A stretch of 64,000 nucleotides of DNA from Alphaproteobacteria bacterium (GTDB lineage Bacteria; Pseudomonadota; Alphaproteobacteria; DSM-16000; Inquilinaceae): assembly GCA_028277405.1 (NCBI GenBank), contig JANQGH010000017.1:24633-88632 (forward strand), read 5' to 3'. The stretch's first letter is position 1, and each line of letters starts with the position of its first letter. Of this stretch, positions 19,800 through 28,930 are shown in pieces. The translations under genes and the position numbers were made by a program. The notes beneath the pieces are model-generated. The model was given only the letters and a program-made list of their open reading frames with translations. It was not told the origin of the DNA and searched no databases.

Positions 19800-21680
19800 A
19801 TGGATCGCGATACCGACCGCCAGCGCAGCCTTACCCGCCGGACCTTGGTGCTGGGCGGCCTGCAGGTGGGCCTGTTCGGCGTGTTGGGGGCCCGGCTCTA
19901 CGAGTTGCAGGTTACAGAAGCGGAGCGCTATGCGCGCCTGGCCGACGACAACCGCATCAACGTCCAGCTGATCGCGCCATCGCGCGGCCGCATTGTCGAC
20001 CGGTTTGGCCAGGACCTGGCGGTCAACGATCAGGACTTCCGGCTGCTGATGGTCGCCGAGCAGGCCGGCGACGTCGAGGCGGTGCTGGATCGGTTGTCAG
20101 CCGTTCTGCCGCTGGAGGATGACGAGATAGAGCGCGTGTTGCGCGACGTTTCCAGCCGTCGCTCGTTCGTTCCTGTGACCGTGCGCGAGAACCTGTCATT
20201 CCGGCAGGTGGCCGAAATCGAGGTCAATGCGCCAGACCTACCGGGTCTCAGCATCGATGTCGGCGAACTCCGTCGCTACCCGCATGCTCGGCTCACCACC
20301 CACGTGGTCGGCTATGTCGGTGCCGTGTCGGAAGAGGAGTTGACCGGAGATCCGGTTCTGGCGTTGCCCGGCTTCCGAATCGGCAAGTCGGGGGTCGAAC
20401 GCGAGCACGATCTCACCCTGCGCGGCGAGGCCGGCGCCCGTCAGGTCGAGGTCAACGCCATCGGCCGCATCATCCGCGAACTGTCGCGGGAGGAGGGCCA
20501 GCCCGGTGAGGACGTGCAACTGACCCTCGATCTGGGTCTGCAGCAATACGTCCAGGAACGGCTCAGCACCGAGATCAGCGCCGCGGCGACCGTCATCGAC
20601 ACCGAGACCGGCGAGATCCTCGCGCTCGCCTCGCACCCGGGCTATGACGGCAACCTGTTCACCAACGGCATCGACCATGCCAATTGGCAGCGCTTGCTGA
20701 ACGACCCGCACACACCGCTCGTCAACAAGGCTATCGCCGGCCAATACGCGCCCGGCTCCACCTTCAAGATGGTGGTGGCGCTGGCCGGGCTGGAAGATGG
20801 CGTCATCGATCCGACCGAGCGGATCTTCTGCCCGGGCCATATGGATTTCGGCAATCACCGTTTCCACTGCTGGCGGCGCGGCGGTCATGGCAGCCTGGCG
20901 ATGATCGAATCCATCGCACAGTCCTGCGACGTCTATTATTACGAGCTGGCGCGGCGGGTCGGCATGGACCGGATTTCTCACTTCGCCAACCGTCTCGGGC
21001 TGGGCATCAATTTGCCGCTCGACATGCCGGGCCAGCGCGCGGGCCTGGTGCCGACCCGGGCCTGGAAGGAGGCGACACGGGGCGAGAGCTGGCTTCAGGG
21101 CGAGACCCTGATCGCTGGCATCGGCCAGGGCTATGTGCTGACCACACCGCTGCAACTGGCCGTGATGACCGCACGCTTGGCCAATGGCGGCCGCGAGGTT
21201 ACGCCCCACCTCACGCTCCGGGTCGGCGGGCCTGACGCGCCGCTGGTCGACCCGCCGGCGGAGCCGTTGGGCTTTGCGGAGGAGAACATGGCGGTGGTGC
21301 GCGAGGCCATGATCGCCGTGACCTCCGGCCGAACCGGCACGGCGCGCCGCTCCCAGATCGACGAGCCCGGCTTCGAAATGGCCGGCAAGACCGGCACCAG
21401 CCAGGTTCGGCGCATCACGGCGGCGGAGCGGGCGGCCGGCATCACCCGCAACCAGGATCTGCCCTGGGCCCGGCGCGACCACGCCCTGTTCGTCGGCTAC
21501 GCGCCAATCGCTGCGCCGCGCTATGCCTGCTCCGTCGTCGTCGAACATGGCGGCGGCGGCAGCGCCGTGGCCGCGCCGATCGCCAGCGATATTCTGCGCG
21601 AGACCCAAAGGCGCGCGCCGGCGCGGCCGCTGATCCAGGCGAGTGATCTCGCGGACGGTCTAGAGGGCCAGGACGGATGA
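19800..21680 (+). CDS. mrdA: Penicillin-binding protein 2 (elongation transpeptidase)
   Basis: 626 residues. A short cytoplasmic tail and one membrane anchor (LVLGGLQVGLFGVLG), the PBP dimerisation/pedestal domain, then the transpeptidase: active-site PGSTFK near residue 318, SCD (the PBP2 form of SxN) in AQSCDVYYYEL, and KTGTSQ near 528. It crosslinks peptidoglycan of the side wall. ATG at 19800 preceded by GAGGGA. Overlaps rodA by ATGA. Confidence 0.96.
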   Translation: MDRDTDRQRSLTRRTLVLGGLQVGLFGVLGARLYELQVTEAERYARLADDNRINVQLIAPSRGRIVDRFGQDLAVNDQDFRLLMVAEQAGDVEAVLDRLSAVLPLEDDEIERVLRDVSSRRSFVPVTVRENLSFRQVAEIEVNAPDLPGLSIDVGELRRYPHARLTTHVVGYVGAVSEEELTGDPVLALPGFRIGKSGVEREHDLTLRGEAGARQVEVNAIGRIIRELSREEGQPGEDVQLTLDLGLQQYVQERLSTEISAAATVIDTETGEILALASHPGYDGNLFTNGIDHANWQRLLNDPHTPLVNKAIAGQYAPGSTFKMVVALAGLEDGVIDPTERIFCPGHMDFGNHRFHCWRRGGHGSLAMIESIAQSCDVYYYELARRVGMDRISHFANRLGLGINLPLDMPGQRAGLVPTRAWKEATRGESWLQGETLIAGIGQGYVLTTPLQLAVMTARLANGGREVTPHLTLRVGGPDAPLVDPPAEPLGFAEENMAVVREAMIAVTSGRTGTARRSQIDEPGFEMAGKTGTSQVRRITAAERAAGITRNQDLPWARRDHALFVGYAPIAAPRYACSVVVEHGGGGSAVAAPIASDILRETQRRAPARPLIQASDLADGLEGQDG

Positions 21681-22852
21681 GCGCGGGTTTCGACAGCGCC
21701 GGCGTCGGCGGCACGCTGGCCAACGAACAGAAACTGTCGCTGGGCGACAAGCTGTTGCGGCTGAACTGGCTGGTGGCCTTGCTGATCTGCGTCTTGGGCG
21801 CGATCGGCTGCGCCATGCTCTATTCGGCCGGGGATGGCGGGTGGGACCCGTGGGCCCGCCGCCAGCTTGTCCGGTTTGCCGCCGGTTTTGTCGTCATGCT
21901 GGTGATCGCGCTGATCAGCATCCGCGTTTGGATGCGGCTTGCCTATGTCATCTATTTCGCCTCCTTCGCCCTCCTGGTTGCGGTCGAGGTCATGGGCCAA
22001 GTCGGCATGGGTGCGCAGCGCTGGATCAATCTGGGCTTCATGCAGTTGCAGCCGTCGGAGCTGATGAAAGTGGCCACGGTGCTCGCGCTCGCCCGCTACT
22101 TCCATGGCACCAGCTTGGAAGAGATCGGCCGCCTGACGCGATTGATCCTGCCATTGGCCCTGGTTCTCGCGCCGACGGCGCTGGTCTTGCAACAGCCGGA
22201 TCTGGGCACGGCCCTGATGCTGTTGATGGTCGCCGGGGCCATCTTCTTCGTCGCCGGCGTGCGCTTGTGGAAGTTCGCCATCGTGATTGCCGGCGGCCTG
22301 GCGGCGATCCCGGTTGCCTGGCAGTTCCTGCATGGGTATCAGCGCGAACGGATTCTGACCTTTCTTGACCCGTCGCGCGACCCGCTTGGCGCCGGCTATC
22401 ACATCACCCAGTCGACCATCGCGCTGGGCTCCGGCGGCCTGTTCGGCCGCGGCTTCGGGCAGGGCACGCAAAGCCATCTCAACTTCCTGCCCGAACGCCA
22501 GACCGATTTCATCTTCACCATGCTGGCGGAGGAGTTCGGTTTGATCGGCGGCCTGACGCTGATCGGCCTGTTCGGCCTGTTGATCGCCGCCGGCATCATC
22601 ATCGGCCTGCGCAGCTACAGCCAGTTTGGCCGGTTGCTGGCGATCGGCCTGGCGACCAACCTTTTCCTCTATGTCTTCATCAACATCGCCATGGTCACCG
22701 GGCGCATCCCGGTCGTCGGCGTGCCCTTGCCGCTGATCTCCTATGGCGGCACCGCCATGCTGACGGTCATGGTTTCCGTCGGCCTGATCCTGTCGGTCTC
22801 GATCCACCGCGACCAGCGCATCTCCCGCCATACGCTTGACGGTGAGATGTAG
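21677..22852 (+). CDS. rodA: Rod shape-determining protein RodA (SEDS glycosyltransferase)
   Basis: 391-residue SEDS-family polymerase with about ten transmembrane helices that builds glycan strands with PBP2. Signature pieces: QPSELMKVA, QQPDLGTALML with the catalytic-loop Asp, ERQTDFIFTMLAEEFGL, and the C-terminal GVPLPLISYGGTAML. Start coupled to mrdA (ATGA). Last gene of the cluster; a tRNA follows with its own promoter. Confidence 0.96.
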   Translation: MSAGFDSAGVGGTLANEQKLSLGDKLLRLNWLVALLICVLGAIGCAMLYSAGDGGWDPWARRQLVRFAAGFVVMLVIALISIRVWMRLAYVIYFASFALLVAVEVMGQVGMGAQRWINLGFMQLQPSELMKVATVLALARYFHGTSLEEIGRLTRLILPLALVLAPTALVLQQPDLGTALMLLMVAGAIFFVAGVRLWKFAIVIAGGLAAIPVAWQFLHGYQRERILTFLDPSRDPLGAGYHITQSTIALGSGGLFGRGFGQGTQSHLNFLPERQTDFIFTMLAEEFGLIGGLTLIGLFGLLIAAGIIIGLRSYSQFGRLLAIGLATNLFLYVFINIAMVTGRIPVVGVPLPLISYGGTAMLTVMVSVGLILSVSIHRDQRISRHTLDGEM

Positions 22853-22883
22853 GGGCGAGGCCTGTCCGGGAGCGGAGCTGGAC

Positions 22884-22912
22884 TTGCGGCCCCCCGACCG
22901 CTTTGCTATAAG
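22884..22912 (+). promoter_or_regulatory. Sigma-70-type promoter of tRNA-Lys
   Basis: TTGCGG (22884-22889), a 17-base spacer and TATAAG (22907-22912), placed 17 bases before the mature tRNA. The spacing is optimal, and the following GC-rich CCGCCCC stretch is a typical stable-RNA discriminator. Confidence 0.6.
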
Positions 22913-22929
22913 CCGCCCCTCTCTGGTTA

Positions 22930-23005
<76 letters not shown>

Positions 23006-23036
23006 GAGATTTCAAGGAATTAGCCGACATTTAGTC

Positions 23037-23076
23037 GCAATCTGGAACCAGTTTTATACTGGGTTTTGCAGATTGC
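23037..23076. terminator. Stem-loop downstream of tRNA-Lys
   Basis: GCAATCTG (23037-23044) and CAGATTGC (23069-23076) are a perfect 8-bp inverted repeat; inside it AACCAG and CTGGGTT extend the pairing with one bulge. Placed 32 bases after the tRNA, it may end the tRNA transcript or that of the convergent ABC operon. There is no long T-run. Confidence 0.4.
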
Positions 23077-23173
23077 CGTGCCCCGCTGTCAGCATTAGGA
23101 ATGCGGACGAGACGGGGGGAGCGGCCGCGTGCGACCGCCCCCTCCACCCGTTCATCGCGCGTTTTGGCGGCGA

Positions 23174-24421
23174 TTACTGCATGTCCAGCCTGTCGCGCAG
23201 ATCGTCGGCCAAGGTTGAGATCGTGCCTTCCACGTCCGCGCCCTCGGTCACTTCGACCAGGGCCGCGGCGATCAAGTCGGTGACGGCGACGCCCTCGGCG
23301 CCCGGATAGGCGTACCAGGGGCCGGCATACTGGGCGACCTGGGAATGGGCGACGCGGGCATTCTCGTTCGCGGCGTAATAGGCGCCGAGATAGGCCTCGT
23401 CATCCAGCACGATGGAATTCGCCGGGGCGTAGCCGGTGTTTTCCACGATGATGCGCTGGCCTTCCGGACCGGTCACGAAGGCGATGTAGTCCCAGGCGGC
23501 CTGCTGCCGCTCGGCGTCGTCGGTCAGCAGCACGATGCCGGAACCGCCGGTCGGGAAATAGACGGTGGAGGGATCGTCGGCCACCACCGGCAGGGCGCGG
23601 ACGGTCACGTTGAAACCATCACCGGCGCCTTCGACGAAACGCGTCAGCAACGAGGAGCTTTCAAACATGATGCCCAGCGTGCCGGCCGGGAAGGCCTGGC
23701 GCGCATCGTCCTGCGACATGGAGGACATGCCGCCTTCCGACGCAAAACGCTGATAAAGGGCGGCGGCGGCAAGGCCTGCGTCATCGTCGAAAGTGATGTC
23801 GCTCTCGTCCGCGGTCATCGGACGGCCGCCATGGGAGCCGAGCAGGGACTGGAAACGCCAATCGTGCCGGTGGATCCAGACACCCTCGATGGTGTCGCCG
23901 AGCGCGTCGATCGCAGCCGCCAGTTCGATGATGCCGTCGAAGGTGGTCGGAAAATCATCCATGGAGCCGCCGGCCTGCTCAACCAGATCCGGGTTCACAT
24001 ACATGACCAGGGTCGAGGCGGAGGTGCCGAGCGAATGCTGCGTGTCCTCGAACTGGCCGAGGGACAGCAGGGCCGGGGTGTAGCCGGCGGCTGCCGGATC
24101 TTCCGGCATGAAACCGTCCAGCGGCTGGGTCAGGCCGCGATCCTCCAGGATGCGCCAGCGGTTCAGGCCGACATAGGCCACGTCCGGGGCGGTGCCGGCG
24201 ACGGATTCGCGCAACAGGCGCTGCACGCCTTCAGCGTAGCCTTCGGCCGGGCCGTCGATGGTGATGGTGATGTCCGGATTTGCCTCCATGAAGGCTTCGG
24301 CGAGCGCCTCCTGGGTTTCGGCCCAGATCGTCGGAATGGCGTAATGAACCCGGATTTCGGTTTCGGCGGCGGCAGAGCCGGCGGCAAGGACGAGGCCGGC
24401 AGTAAGGAGAAGTCGTTTCAT
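23174..24421 (-). CDS. ABC transporter substrate-binding protein (family 1, UgpB-like)
   Basis: 415 residues. Signal peptide MKRLLLTAGLVLAAGSAAA-E, then a family-1 SBP (ETEIRVHYAIPTIW, ITITIDGPAEGYAEGVQRLL, YVGLNRWRILEDRGL). The PTGGSGIVLLTDDAERQQAA and WDYIAFVTGPEGQ segments fit glycerol-phosphate/sugar SBPs of the UgpB type. The start at 24421 has GAGGA at good spacing. Unusually it is the last gene of its operon, after ATPase and both permeases. Confidence 0.88.
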   Translation of the reverse strand: MKRLLLTAGLVLAAGSAAAETEIRVHYAIPTIWAETQEALAEAFMEANPDITITIDGPAEGYAEGVQRLLRESVAGTAPDVAYVGLNRWRILEDRGLTQPLDGFMPEDPAAAGYTPALLSLGQFEDTQHSLGTSASTLVMYVNPDLVEQAGGSMDDFPTTFDGIIELAAAIDALGDTIEGVWIHRHDWRFQSLLGSHGGRPMTADESDITFDDDAGLAAAALYQRFASEGGMSSMSQDDARQAFPAGTLGIMFESSSLLTRFVEGAGDGFNVTVRALPVVADDPSTVYFPTGGSGIVLLTDDAERQQAAWDYIAFVTGPEGQRIIVENTGYAPANSIVLDDEAYLGAYYAANENARVAHSQVAQYAGPWYAYPGAEGVAVTDLIAAALVEVTEGADVEGTISTLADDLRDRLDMQ

Positions 24422-24486
24422 CTGTTCCTCACGCGTCAATCAGGTGGGTTGAGAGGGCGTTTTGCCTCTTGTTGGAGCGGGAGTGC

Positions 24487-25305
24487 TCATCTCTTCAGGC
24501 CCGCCCCGGCGAGGCCCTGGGTGAAGCGCCTCTGTGCCAGGAGAAAGCCGATAATCAGCGGTGCGGTGATCAGTGTCGCCCCGGCCATCAAGGGGCCGAT
24601 ATCGTCGCCGCTCTCCTCGTCCCGGAAGAAGAGGATGCCGCGCGGAGGGGTCGCCAGTTCCGGCGACGTGGTCGCGACCAGCGGCCAGAACAGATCGTTC
24701 CAATGCGCTGTCACCGAGAAGATCGAAAAGGCAATCACCGTCGGCAGGCCGAGCGGGAAGGCCACGCGCCAAGCGATCCCCATCTCCGACATGCCGTCGA
24801 CCCTGGCGGCGTCGATCAGCTGCGCCGGGATCTGGGCGAAGGCCTGTCGCAACAGGAACAGGCCGAAGGCGGTGGCGATGAAGGGCAGGATCAGCGCCGC
24901 GTAGGTATTGAGCAGCCCGACCTGGCTGAAGGCCAGAAAAATCGGGATCGCCGTGACATGGAACGGCACCAGAAGGGCCGCGATCACGGCGCCGAACAGC
25001 AGGGCGCGCCCGGGAAAGCGCCGATGCGCCAGCGCATAGGCGCAGGGCACGGTGATTGCGAGTTGCAGCAGCAGGATGCCGCCGGTGACGATCACGCCGT
25101 TCAGCAGGTAGAGCGGGATGTCCGTCTCGGTGAGCGCCTGCCAATAGTTCGCTAACGTCGGCTGCTGTGGCAGCAGCGTCACCTCCGGCGTGAAGATCTC
25201 GTTGTGCGGTTTCAGGGAGACCGAGACCATCCAGACGAAGGGCAGCAGAACCATGGCCGCACCCAGGCTGACGAGCCCGAAGGAGAGGATCGTGCCGGGC
25301 CTCAT
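24487..25305 (-). CDS. Carbohydrate ABC transporter permease (UgpE/MalG type)
   Basis: 272 residues with six transmembrane helices. EAA loop: IDAARVDGMSEMGIAWRVAF near residues 186-205. The ATG at 25305 overlaps the stop of the other permease (ATGA). A much longer open frame upstream runs over the partner permease in a different frame and is not part of the protein. Confidence 0.9.
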   Translation of the reverse strand: MRPGTILSFGLVSLGAAMVLLPFVWMVSVSLKPHNEIFTPEVTLLPQQPTLANYWQALTETDIPLYLLNGVIVTGGILLLQLAITVPCAYALAHRRFPGRALLFGAVIAALLVPFHVTAIPIFLAFSQVGLLNTYAALILPFIATAFGLFLLRQAFAQIPAQLIDAARVDGMSEMGIAWRVAFPLGLPTVIAFSIFSVTAHWNDLFWPLVATTSPELATPPRGILFFRDEESGDDIGPLMAGATLITAPLIIGFLLAQRRFTQGLAGAGLKR

Positions 25306-26186
25306 CGGTAGTGGACCTTCCGTTCCACGAGCGCGATCTGCAGGGCGGTCAGCAGCAGCAAGGCGGCGAAGAAGACGACGGTAATCGCGCTGGCGTAGCC
25401 TGCCTTGAAATAGACGAAGCCTTCCCGGTAGAGCGCATAGACGATGGTGTCCGAGGCAAAGGCGGGGCCGCCATCGGTCATGGTCGCCACGGTCTCGAAC
25501 ACGCGAAACGCGTTGGCCGCGGTGACGATCACGACGAACAGGGTGGTCGGGCCCAGCATCGGCCAGGTGACGCACCAAAAGCGGCTCCAGCCATGCTCGG
25601 CGCCATCGATCGTCGCCGCGTCGTAAAGGGTCGGCTGGATGGCGGAGAGGCCGGCCAGGAACAGCACCATGTTGTAGCCGACGCCCTGCCAGATACCGAT
25701 CGCCGCCAGGGAATAGAGCACGAGGCCGCGATCGGTCAGCCATTGCTGCGGCGTCAGGCCCAGGGCCGCGATCCAATGGTTCAACAGACCCAGCGAGGGG
25801 TGCATCAGCATCTGCCAGGCCACCGCCATCGCCACCAGGGTGGCGGCGACCGGCAGGAAGTAGACCGTGCGCAGCACCGCCGACACCCGTGGCATCCGCT
25901 TGGTGATGCCGTGCAGGCCCAGGGCGACGAGCAGGCCCAGGATCACCGAACTTGGGATCACGACGGCGGAGTAGATCAGCGTGTTGATCAGCGCGTTGCG
26001 GCCGAGCCTGGAGCCGAACAGCTCCTCGAAATTCTCCAGGCCCACCCAATCGGCGGTCGGGGCGCCGACCAGATAGTCGGTGAAGGCCAGGACGAAGACG
26101 ACCGCCACCGGCAAGAAGATGAACAGCACCACCGCCAGGGCCGCCGGCCCCGCGAGCAGTAGGTCGGTGGCCAGGCGGCGGATCAT
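25302..26186 (-). CDS. Sugar ABC transporter permease (UgpA/MalF type)
   Basis: 294 residues with six hydrophobic helices and an EAA loop YDAATIDGAEHGWSRFWCVT near residues 210-229. Coupled by 4-base overlaps to the ATPase upstream (26183-26186) and to the second permease downstream. Forms the heterodimeric channel. Confidence 0.9.
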   Translation of the reverse strand: MIRRLATDLLLAGPAALAVVLFIFLPVAVVFVLAFTDYLVGAPTADWVGLENFEELFGSRLGRNALINTLIYSAVVIPSSVILGLLVALGLHGITKRMPRVSAVLRTVYFLPVAATLVAMAVAWQMLMHPSLGLLNHWIAALGLTPQQWLTDRGLVLYSLAAIGIWQGVGYNMVLFLAGLSAIQPTLYDAATIDGAEHGWSRFWCVTWPMLGPTTLFVVIVTAANAFRVFETVATMTDGGPAFASDTIVYALYREGFVYFKAGYASAITVVFFAALLLLTALQIALVERKVHYR

Positions 26187-27262
26187 GATGGCAACTCCGC
26201 GCGATTGCCGTGCCGGTCGAACGGATGCAGCGCGGAGATGTCGGCGGATAACCGCACCTGATCGCCTGGCGCCGGGCGGGGCTGGCCGCCCCGCAGGATC
26301 GAGCGGAGGGCGAAACCGTCCGGATCGCGCAGCAGGACGACAGTCTCCTCGCCCTTGTAGAGCAGGCTCTCGACCGTGGCCGCAATCGGCCCCTCGGCGC
26401 CGATGATCAAATCGTCGGGCCGGACCCCAAGGTCCAAGGTCGCGCCGGCTTGGTGCAGCCGCGATGCATGCCCCCGGTCCAGGATATTCATCCTGTGAAG
26501 GCCGATGAACTCGGCCACCGCGCGGCTTTGCGGCCGTTGGAACACCTCTTCGGGCACACCGATCTGGGCGATCCGACCGGCGATCATGACAGCCACCCGG
26601 TCCGCCATGGACAGGGCGTCCGCCTGGTCATGGGTGACCAGCAGGAACGGGTAGCCGGTGCGCGCGTGCAGCGCCCTGATCTCGTCCCGCGTGTCGGCCT
26701 TCAATTGGGTGTCCAGATTGGACAGCGGCTCGTCCAGGAAGAAGGCGGACGGTTCGCGGACCAGGGCGCGGGCCAGGGCAACACGCTGCTGCTGTCCGCC
26801 GGATAGCTGCCCCGGCCGGCGGGAAAGCAGCGTATCCAGGCGCAACATCGTTGCGACCCGTCGGACCTTGTCATCGATCTCGTGAAGCGCGGTCCGGGTC
26901 GGCCGGCTGACCATCCTGGCGCCGGGGAAGCGCTGGGGCACGGACAGGCCGCGCATGCGCAGCGGCATCGCGATGTTCTGATAGACGCTCATATGCGGGT
27001 AGAGCGCGTAGGATTGGAACATCAAGGCGACATTGCGGGACGACGCGCTGTCCCGCGAGACGTCCCGGCCGCCCAGCAAAACGTGCCCCTCGGTCGCGGC
27101 TTCCAAGCCGGCGAACAGGCGCAGCGTCGTCGACTTGCCGCAGCCCGAGGCACCCAGCAACGCCAAGAACTCCCCTTCGAACAGGTCGAGGGTGACGTCG
27201 TCGACCGCCACCACATCCCCGAACCGTTTGGTGACGCCCTCCAGGCGTAGCGCCGGAGTCAT
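26183..27262 (-). CDS. ABC transporter ATP-binding protein (UgpC/MalK type)
   Basis: 359 residues: Walker A GASGCGKST, Q-loop MFQSYALYPHM, signature LSGGQQQRVALARAL, Walker B AFFLDEPLSNLD, H-loop LVTHDQ, then a C-terminal TOBE domain. An insertion of about 20 residues between the Q-loop helix and the signature (VPQRFPGARMVSRPTRTAL) is longer than in MalK. Overlaps the LOG-like gene upstream and the permease downstream by 4 bases each. Confidence 0.93.
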   Translation of the reverse strand: MTPALRLEGVTKRFGDVVAVDDVTLDLFEGEFLALLGASGCGKSTTLRLFAGLEAATEGHVLLGGRDVSRDSASSRNVALMFQSYALYPHMSVYQNIAMPLRMRGLSVPQRFPGARMVSRPTRTALHEIDDKVRRVATMLRLDTLLSRRPGQLSGGQQQRVALARALVREPSAFFLDEPLSNLDTQLKADTRDEIRALHARTGYPFLLVTHDQADALSMADRVAVMIAGRIAQIGVPEEVFQRPQSRAVAEFIGLHRMNILDRGHASRLHQAGATLDLGVRPDDLIIGAEGPIAATVESLLYKGEETVVLLRDPDGFALRSILRGGQPRPAPGDQVRLSADISALHPFDRHGNRAELPS

Positions 27263-27927
27263 GACGGATTGATGTCAGATAATTTACAAGATTGTTTCGT
27301 TTTCTCCACGGCCGATCCTGCCAGCGCATCCAGCGCAAGGTTAACGGCCGTGGGCACGTCGGGCGCCTGCCGCACGCCGTCGACATCCGGCGCGCCTGCC
27401 AGGCCGATGACCGACTTGGAGAAATGCAGGCCGTAGGCCACCTCGCTCAGCGTGCCGTAAGAGCCGCCGATGGCGATCAGCACGCGGGCCGACTTCGCGA
27501 TCACCATGTTGCGGGCTTCGCCCAATCCGGTCGGCAGGGGGACGCCGACGAACTCGTTCGCCTCTTCCGGATGACTGCCGGGCAAGATCCCGATCATCAG
27601 GCCGCCGACGGCGCTGCATCCCTTAGAAACGCTGCGCATAACGCCGGTTCGCCCGCCACAGATCAAGGTCAGGTCAAGCTGCCCCAACGCCTGGCCCACG
27701 GCCTCCGCCGCGGTTTCCTGAGCAGGCGTTGCTTCCCGCGGGCCAATGACTCCGACCACCAGATGGCGCAGGCTATTGGTCTCTGCGAGTGTCTGGAACG
27801 CCTCTATCGGGGATGTCTCCCGACCGGCCTCTGGCGCCTCGACGGGCCCGACGCACCAGAGCGCTGGATCAAGCGGCGCGCCGTCCACACATACGGTATC
27901 ATCGTCCAGCATGGAGAATCGGTGCAT
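27259..27927 (-). CDS. LOG-like / TIGR00725-type nucleotide-binding Rossmann protein
   Basis: 222 residues. The C-terminal 160 residues have the LOG/SLOG fold signatures: VVGVIGPREA, CGGRTGVMRSVSKG, GLGEARNMVIAKSARVLIAI and GGSYGTLSEVAYGL (the PGGxGTxxE loop of lysine-decarboxylase-like nucleoside-monophosphate hydrolases, here with Ser-Tyr). The N-terminal 60 residues are extra and unrecognised. The start at 27927 has AGGAAAGGG 8 bases upstream. It is the first gene of the ABC operon, overlapping the ATPase gene by 4 bases, so its role is probably tied to the imported compound. Function otherwise unknown. Confidence 0.75.
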   Translation of the reverse strand: MHRFSMLDDDTVCVDGAPLDPALWCVGPVEAPEAGRETSPIEAFQTLAETNSLRHLVVGVIGPREATPAQETAAEAVGQALGQLDLTLICGGRTGVMRSVSKGCSAVGGLMIGILPGSHPEEANEFVGVPLPTGLGEARNMVIAKSARVLIAIGGSYGTLSEVAYGLHFSKSVIGLAGAPDVDGVRQAPDVPTAVNLALDALAGSAVEKTKQSCKLSDINPS

Positions 27928-28023
27928 CAATGCGACCCTTTCCTGATGACCATGTCCGGACAAGTATGTAAGATAATTTCCAAATAGCATACCCCAATCG
28001 GACGGGCAAGCGACCAAAGGCGG
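27928..28023. promoter_or_regulatory. Divergent control region between ABC operon and DeoR regulator
   Basis: 96 bases that must hold both promoters. Two symmetric elements: TGTCCGGACA (27953-27962), a perfect 10-bp palindrome, and GTATG (27964-27968) with CATAC (27988-27992) flanking an AT-rich core TAAGATAATTTCC. Either could be the DeoR-family operator. Confidence 0.45.
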
Positions 28024-28767
28024 ATGATGACGATCGTGCACGCTCCCCAGCCCCTCTCTGAACGCCAGGCCGCGATCCTGGATCTGATCTCCAAGAACGG
28101 CTTCGTAACGATCGAGAGTTTGGCCGCGACGTTCGGCGTCTCGGCGCAGACCGTGCGGCGCGACATCATCACCTTGTCAGGCGATGGCCGGGTGCAGCGT
28201 TTCCATGGCGGCGCCGGCCCGGCCGACGTGCCGGACCTGGCGCGCCTTGACTACAACGCCAAGCGCGAAATCGCGCGGCCGGAAAAGGCCATCGTTGGGG
28301 CGGAGGCGGCGAAACGGCTGCCGGATCGGGCAGCGCTCTTTCTCGATGTCGGCACCACCATCGAGGCCTGTGCCCACGAACTGGCGCGCCGCGACGGGTT
28401 CACCGTGTTCACCAACTCCATGCACTCGGCGATGGCGTTCGATCCCAAACGTCACAGTGTCCATGTGCTGGGCGGCCGGCTGGCGGGGAAAGACGGATCG
28501 TTGGTGGGGGAGGACGTTGTCCAGTACTTGCAATCGCTGCATTTGGACTATGCTCTGATCGCCTGTTCGGCCATCGACGAGACGGGGCGGGCGATGGACT
28601 TCGACATGTCGAAAATCGCGGTGAAGCGCGCCGCGATGGCGTGCTCGAAACACGCCTTGCTGCTGACCACACGCAGCAAGCTGAACCGGACGGCCCTGGG
28701 CACGGTCGCGCCACTGGACCGGTTCGATGCCGTGGTAACCGAGACCGGCCTGCTTGAGCCCGGCTGA
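28024..28767 (+). CDS. DeoR/GlpR-family transcriptional regulator
   Basis: 247 residues. N-terminal DeoR winged helix (ISKNGFVTIESLAATFGVSA followed by QTVRRDIITLSGDGRVQRFHGG), then a DeoRC effector domain with LFLDVGTTIEACAHEL, the sugar-phosphate-binding loop of the family. Starts with two consecutive ATG codons (28024, 28027). Divergent from the LOG/ABC operon, so it most likely represses it in response to a phosphorylated sugar or glycerol derivative; similarity to GlpR fits a Ugp-like transporter. Confidence 0.9.
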   Translation: MMTIVHAPQPLSERQAAILDLISKNGFVTIESLAATFGVSAQTVRRDIITLSGDGRVQRFHGGAGPADVPDLARLDYNAKREIARPEKAIVGAEAAKRLPDRAALFLDVGTTIEACAHELARRDGFTVFTNSMHSAMAFDPKRHSVHVLGGRLAGKDGSLVGEDVVQYLQSLHLDYALIACSAIDETGRAMDFDMSKIAVKRAAMACSKHALLLTTRSKLNRTALGTVAPLDRFDAVVTETGLLEPG

Positions 28768-28930
28768 CTACGCGCGGCGCGCCAAGCGGCTTGTTCGGCA
28801 GCGCCGCAGTATCGCGAGGGCTTGGCGGCCCTTTGCCCACCGTCATGTCGCCGTTATTCCCAACTCCCTGCCGGGTTCGAACCATCAAGCTACGCTTGCC
28901 GCTCGGTTCGATGGTGTCGGGGGTATTCGG

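Noticed and set aside
24487..26385. Apparent 632-residue protein covering both permeases of the second sugar operon
   Set aside because: Only the last 272 residues match a permease; the first part is the out-of-frame reading of the partner permease and ATPase.
27928..28041. N-terminal extension of the LOG-like protein to 28041
   Set aside because: It would overlap the divergent deoR start and lacks a ribosome site, whereas 27927 has AGGAAAGGG at good distance.
28768..28930. Terminator or small RNA after deoR
   Set aside because: ACCATC and GATGGT arms are present near 28883-28915, but the pairing is short and interrupted; not convincing.
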